The translations under genes were made by a program, and so were the position numbers. Positions 58,881 to 64,000 of a DNA stretch of 64,000 bases are shown in pieces; within the stretch, counting starts at the first letter, position 1; each line of letters begins with the position of its first letter. Location of the stretch: NCBI RefSeq assembly GCF_905220565.1, contig NC_059396.1, positions 5,429,206-5,493,205 of the forward strand, in the 5' to 3' direction. This stretch comes from Melitaea cinxia (Eukaryota > Arthropoda > Insecta > Lepidoptera > Nymphalidae). Below the pieces are notes generated by a model. The model made no database searches and had not been told where the DNA came from. It saw nothing but the letters and a program-made list of their open reading frames with translations.

Positions 58881-59753
58881 GATTTTAAATAAACTCATTT
58901 TGGTTAACCATCAACTACTGTCGTGTCAATATTTTTATGCAATCCTAAACTATTCAAAATTTTATCAAGCAGACAGTTATGATTATTTATTTTGTCTTGA
59001 ATTTTAAGAACTCTTTTCGACATTTTTTTAAGTCTATTATTCATAGTCATATTTATTAATAGCTCCAAAACAACTATTTGATTGAGATCAAATAAAACTT
59101 AGTTATTGAGAATTATATAGCTTATACATAATACGAAATAGTACGTAGGAGTGGATGTCCAACTTTTGGGTAGCTTTGCTACTGTGTGGCTTCAAGTAAC
59201 ATTTATATAGGTAGGTACTTACTTACGTATCTTCGTGATAGTTGTGCGTATATTATATGTTGATGTCCTTATTATCTTTAATTCGTGACTACATTATACG
59301 ACGCAATATAGAAATAGTTTTGTTTGTATAAACCTTATATTAGGTGTTTACAAACAAAACCTCGTTTATAATTCGGAATTACAAGAATTTTTATATGATA
59401 AAATAGGTACAGATTTTTTTCTATTTTGAAAATAAGACATAAGTAAGGTGAAAGGCTTGATACGGTGCCCTTTCAGATGTACATTAGGCAGTCTACACCC
59501 GAGCGGCATGCGTGTCACGTCGCTCGTTATTGCATGTGTCGCGCTGCCATTGCCCGTCCTGATTTGAAATATTTCCACGGAACCACTTATACGCACCTAG
59601 AAAGCCTGATGTGTACGGATTTTGATTATTTCGTTTCGTGTTCAATAATAGTGAATTGAACGTTAAATTTATGCATTATGGCCTAGTTGCATATTATATT
59701 ATGTGAAATACAGACAGATATAAGATAGCAGTGGTAATTTAGATAAGAATTTT
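58881..59753. other. Gene-free AT-rich DNA
   Basis: Nothing supported. 59465-59600 is slightly GC-richer. Confidence 0.4.
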
Positions 59754-59973
59754 TGAAGTGAAACTTCTTACGCTCGCTTGACTTGGGGTCATGGTGTGTA
59801 AGCTGGCGAAAGCATGACGAGAGCGTTACGAAAACTGTGATCGAGGGACGCGAACAGAAGTAGAGAGGGATCTCCCTCAATAAGTTAGTGAAGATAGAAA
59901 GAGAGAGAGCTACGTTTCGTATATTGCTGTAGGAGCTAAAGAAGTGTTACTTCAGTCGTCTGATCTAAAGCAC
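59754..59973 (+). mobile_element. Family E MITE-like element, near full length
   Basis: TGAAGTGAAACTTCTTACGC, CGCTTGACTTGGGGTCA, ATGACGAGAGCGTTACGAAA, AGAAAGAGAGAGAGCTACG, GAAGTGTTACTTCAGTCGTC, TGATCTAAAGCAC. The ends are inverted relative to each other (TGAAGTRAAACTTC / GAAGTRTTACTTCA). Confidence 0.8.
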
Positions 59974-60393
59974 ATTCGTTTTTAAATTTAATAAAATTTT
60001 CAATTCTTATTTCCTCATTATCAAAGTATTGTAAGACATGCAACTAAGCTGTTAACAATTAGGAAAATGATTAATTTTATTATTGTTTTTTTTTTGGTAT
60101 GATGTAAAATATTAGGACGTGAATTAATTAATATTACTACCGGTTAATTATTTAAATAATGATAATACTTATCTCCTAGGTTTGAATTATTGATTTTTCA
60201 TGAATTGTGTCAAATTTGGCTATATTTAAATATACAACAACCTACATCGACAATTAAATGCTATAAGTAGATACAAAAACATGCTTATTAAACATAGTTA
60301 ATATTTTATTTGAACGTTGTACTGATCGTAATTACTAACCGTTGTTAAAATATTTTTTGAATCTTCTAAAGTTTAAACAAATGTTTTGATAAT
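59974..60393. other. Gene-free AT-rich DNA
   Basis: Nothing recognised. Confidence 0.4.
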
Positions 60394-60602
60394 GTATACA
60401 AATATCACTTCATCATCACTTCAGCCGATCGCAGTCCACTGCTGGACATAGGCCTCCAAAAGTTCGCGCCAAAAATGGTGTGAATTCATATGTGTTGCCC
60501 ATAGTCACCACGCTGGGCAGGCGGGTTAGTGACCGCAAGGCTGACTTTGTCGCACGGAAGACGCTGCTACCCGTGTCGCCGCGGCACGGCGTATACAAAT
60601 AT
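60394..60602 (-). mobile_element. RTE-type retroposon with 12-bp target duplication
   Basis: GTATACAAATAT at 60394-60405 and 60591-60602 flanks 185 bp in minus orientation. The body has CACTTCAGCCGATCGCAGTC, CACTGCTGGACATAGGCC, ATAGTCACCACGCTGGGCAG and GTCGCACGGAAGACGCTGCT. It is the complement of the 3' part of the 15320-15669 insertion. Confidence 0.88.
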
Positions 60603-62267
60603 ATTCTAAATAAATTGCAAGTTATTACCAGAGGGAAAGGTTGTTTGAATGCTCCAATCAAATGTTTTAAAAATGCCTCCTTAATCTTTGGTTGTTTTAA
60701 AAGATAACGCTATGGTTTATGAGAGAGTAGTCACATTAAAAATGTGTTTTCGTTTGAAATTTAAGTATTCAAACTTAATTCAAGTAAAACAGCGCGTCGG
60801 GCCTATATATAAAATCTCAAGAAAGTTTGAGACTCAAGCCGAATCTGATGATATGCGATTCGTATCCCCGGCATGCGAGTCTCTCAGGGCGAGAGGGTAA
60901 TCGTTTTGTAGTGCTGCGTTTTGTGTTCCATTGTGCGATCGGATGCGAGGCAATAGCGGCCGCGCATATTCCTGTCGCGTACCTATTCTAATGGGGTTAC
61001 ACGACTCGTGCCTTTACCCTACTCCGAGCGAGAATACTCGTTATTACAAATGCGACTCTTATGGAGCATATTGAGATGTCGTGTCTTGAATAAAATTTCG
61101 GCATGCGTGTGACATTTAAATACAATTTAATCATTTTATCTTCGTATCGTAAATGGAGAAATGGCTGTATTACTTACAGATATGACGAGTAAAGCTTCTG
61201 AAAATATACTATAAAAAATTTGGTAGGTATGTACCTATATGGTGTTGAAGTTGAGATAAATTTTGAAGACAAAAAACGGCAGGTGTTGATCAGTGTACTT
61301 ACAAAGGCGCGAAAAACCTAAATAACTGTCATCAGTAGTTAAAGAAAAAACTCGATTAAATCTTGCACAAGCCGAAAGCTTTGCGGGGGCAGATGTGCGC
61401 GTGCGCACCACCTGTCCCACGTGGCAAAGTAAAGGCGCCCGAAAGATGCCATTGTTGTTTCTTCGCTAGTATTGATTTAGTGTTTGTCCTATTGTCCGAT
61501 TTGAGATGCGGAGTAACACCTGACTGGATCGTATTGTACTAGTGGACCCCTCGCTATTTTCTTATAGTTAAAATTTACGCCAATATATAAAAATAATGAT
61601 AAATTAATACAAAACTAAATTATATTTGATCTCGCAAATATTATTCGCCTCCTATATTTGGGTACGCAATTTTGCAGGACTCATTTGAATATAAGGTTTG
61701 ATGTTTTTACAAAATATTTATACAATGCAGCTAATGTTGTGAACTGATAATAGTTTTCAAGTAAATTAGAGAAAATTCAATAACATTAAAATACTAATAC
61801 CCATAATATATCGTAAGTTATGGTTACAGATGAATTAAAATAGTTTTAGCTTATTGCATTTATTTCACCTTCTATATACATATAATAGCCGTTTATACTT
61901 TTAAGATAATTATTTAGTTAACATTTTTAAAATAGAAAAATAGTATAACAATTTTAGTTGCATCCCTTATGAACTTAAAATTGCATTCCATAAGTCTAAA
62001 CAAGTTAATTATGGATTTTCATTGCTGATATTTTATCCGCAAGATTGGCTTTATTTGTTAACTGGAAAATATTAATTTTAGTAATTTTTTTAATTTGCAT
62101 ACCAAGCAACAAGGTTTGTTTCGTGAAAACTTTGATTTTCAAAAAACTGTAATAAAGTACTGGATTTCGTAACGTACGTAGACAAATGAATAGGAGAGTC
62201 GTAGGAGTAATTATTTTTACGTAGGAGTATTGTGTATTACAAGATTGACTATCATTTGTTGAATTTT
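60603..62267. other. Gene-free stretch with one unique GC-raised patch
   Basis: 60790-61080 and 61360-61540 are single-copy and GC-richer than the flanks; no gene supported. 61560-62260 is AT-rich and featureless. Confidence 0.4.
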
Positions 62268-62557
62268 AACTGAGGTAGGGCACAGCAGGAATTTCCTGCT
62301 CAAAATCTGTAGCAGCCCGACTGGGGTAGTACCTCGACCTTACAGAACATCACAGCAAAATAATACTGTTTTCAAGCAGTATTGTGTTCCTGTTGGTGAG
62401 TAAGGTGACCAGAGCTCCTGGGGGGTTGGGGATTGGGTCGGCAACGCGCTTGCGATGCCTCTGGTGTTGCAGGCGTCTATAAGCTACGGTAATCGCTTAC
62501 CATCAGGTGAGCCGTACGCTTGTTTGCCGACATAGTGACATAAAAAAAAAAAAAAAA
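62268..62557 (+). mobile_element. Family B retroposon (copy B3) with poly(A) tail
   Basis: GAGGTAGGGCACAGCAGGAA, GACTGGGGTAGTACCTCGAC, TGTTTGCCGACATAGTGACA, then TAA and about 15 A. The clean A tail shows retrotransposition. Confidence 0.8.
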
Positions 62558-62617
62558 TTGTTCATAATTATACCTACGAAGCTTTTTACTGTTTTACTTC
62601 TGTTATGTTATTTATAC

Positions 62618-62717
62618 ATCTATACAAATAAATAAAGTTGGAGTGTCTGTTTGTAATATTAAAATAACCGCTTTTTACTAAATGTATACTCGGTACATAT
62701 ACCAAAATAACATTTTT
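62618..62717 (-). repeat. Family A repeat, 3' part (copy A4)
   Basis: Complement of TAGTAAAAAGCGGTTATTTT and ACAAACAGACACTCCAACTT. Confidence 0.8.
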
Positions 62718-63311
62718 CATAATCTCTCACTTTAGATTATCACACTCATATTAAGCTCCCTCGAGATGCGACGAAAAATTTGTGACTTGAAAACGCTTCA
62801 CATGACTCTCTCTACACGGACAAGTCAGTTGTTCAAATGTCACCCAGCGAATCAACATCAACGTCCCTAGATTTATTCCTAGACATTCCAATAACAAAAT
62901 TTTCTTTCCCTCCTGTATCAGGACTAACGTTGGTAAATATGCTCCTCTCAACAGAGACTCATTAATCTGTTGAGAGGTACAGTGAACTATTGTTAAGAGG
63001 CGACATTGATATTTTTTTCTATTAATTGTAAAGAATTTGTAAAAAATTGTTTGTTTGCTTACAATTCGTTAAATTAACTGTAATCTATTTAACTGTTAGA
63101 ATTTTCGTTTGTTTATTAGACTTAACTGTGCTTTTGTATTGCATTGATTCATACCTGTCAACTCTATGTGCTCACTAACTGTTGTATAATAATTGCTGTA
63201 TACACCTTAAAAGACAAATCATACTGTATTGTACCTGTGTCTAACTTTGTATTTCTACTTGAAATGTTTTTATGATGTGTCGATGGTGTGTCTAATAAAT
63301 AAATAAATAAA
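62718..63311 (+). mobile_element. LINE 3' end with (AAAT)n tail nested in a family A repeat
   Basis: Ends TAATAAATAAATAAATAAA (63293-63311). A diverged coding end near 62752-62900 reads in pieces (LPRDATKNL, then SLDLFLDIP). It interrupts family A within about 15 bp of the site used by the 381-1077 LINE, and in the same orientation relative to family A. Confidence 0.65.
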
Positions 63312-63520
63312 TTTTGTCTATCTGTCTGTTTGTTCCAGCTAATCTTTGAAACGCCTGGACCAATTTTGACGGGACTTCCACTGGCAGATAGCTTATGTAA
63401 TAAGGAGTAACTTAGGCTACTTTTATTTTAGAAATTAATTTATTTTATAACTCAGCGAACTGAAGAATAATTATATTTTGCTAAATTCTACGCGAACGAA
63501 GTCGCAGGCACAGCTAGTAT
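63312..63520 (-). repeat. Family A repeat, 5' part (copy A5, same element as A4)
   Basis: Complement of AGCCGG-like region (CCAGCTAATCTTTGAAACG), ACTTCCACTGGCAGATAGCT, GTAATAAGGAGTAACTTAGG, ACGCGAACGAAGTCGCAGGC, ending ACAGCTAGTA. Confidence 0.8.
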
Positions 63521-64000
63521 CAAATAAAATAAACTAAATTTCTTTTCGGAATGTCCAAATATTGCCAGTTAATGAACATTTTTGTACTAGATCGGTATCG
63601 GTACTCAAAATTCTTGCACTATGACAAAAAATAAACCATTGTGAACACACAATACGCGAAGTGACCGACATTCATTCTCAAAATTCATTGATAGATGACG
63701 AGAAAAAAAACACAGACGCCTACCTCTCATTTACCTTCCCGTAACTGTCTCAGATTTAATGATTTATATTTGACAATACTTGAATCTATAAAAATAAAAC
63801 GTACTATTTAGTTAACAGAGTATATTTTCATTTAACGAAAATGTTAAAAAATGCTCAAATTTAATGTCCTGCGGAGTTATCGGCAATTGCTTTACAATTG
63901 TCGTAGACGTCCGTCGTATTTCACTAGGTTTTACGACAGGTCGTATATTTATTTAAAATCTTTCGGGGTGGGTTAATTTACAGCTTTTGGAAAATGAAAA
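63521..64000. other. Gene-free AT-rich DNA
   Basis: Nothing recognised to the window end. Confidence 0.4.

Noticed and set aside
1..64000. Endogenous viral or bacterial insert
   Set aside because: No frame shows viral or bacterial hallmark motifs; all recognisable enzymes are transposases or LINE reverse transcriptases.

Overview
The window reads as AT-rich nuclear DNA of an arthropod, most probably a butterfly or moth (Lepidoptera). The evidence is the density of short repeat families of the kind known from lepidopteran genomes, 5'-truncated RTE- and Jockey-type LINE ends, an irritans-type (Himar1-like) mariner and a piggyBac-like element with TTAA duplications. Nothing bacterial, organellar or viral was recognised. 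Most open frames above 60 codons are chance frames or transposon remnants.

Layout. 0-5 kb: a Jockey-like LINE end nested inside a dispersed repeat (family A), a decayed Psq-type helix-turn-helix frame with a cluster of GGACGC motifs, and a copy of repeat family D. 5.1-6.5 kb: an almost intact mariner inserted at the edge of a 38-bp RTE insertion. 7-12.6 kb: retroposon family B, a D copy, an internally deleted piggyBac-like element that keeps both ends of its transposase, and a tRNA-related SINE (family C). 12.6-18.9 kb: mostly single-copy DNA with no gene, plus one RTE insertion with a clean target duplication. 18.9-23 kb: family E repeats, a large GC-rich foldback with 229/236-bp arms, and two D elements back to back, one carrying ~175-bp tandem monomers. 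23-31 kb: gene-empty DNA with scattered repeats. 31.5 kb: a good candidate for a 57-codon single-pass membrane protein gene. 32-40 kb: LINE debris, including an RTE with a 13-bp target duplication and a (GT)n tail.

40.2-45.4 kb holds the only multi-exon host gene I can support. It is a minus-strand gene encoding 166 aa, with two coding exons, one 5' non-coding exon and possibly a ~4-kb 3' UTR. This stretch is also the longest one free of the repeat families seen elsewhere. I do not recognise the protein.

45.5-50 kb: MITE-like and D/A repeats. 50.16-50.53 kb: a sharp GC- and CpG-rich island with CCAAT, GC-box and initiator-like motifs, which looks like a promoter. 51-64 kb: repeats separated by unique, GC-raised islands (55.1-56.0, 57.0-57.4, 57.7-58.9, 60.8-61.5 kb) that may be regulatory DNA of a gene lying outside the window.

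Two possible host genes, one candidate promoter and many mobile-element fossils are all I can support. No tRNA, rRNA or CRISPR array was found.
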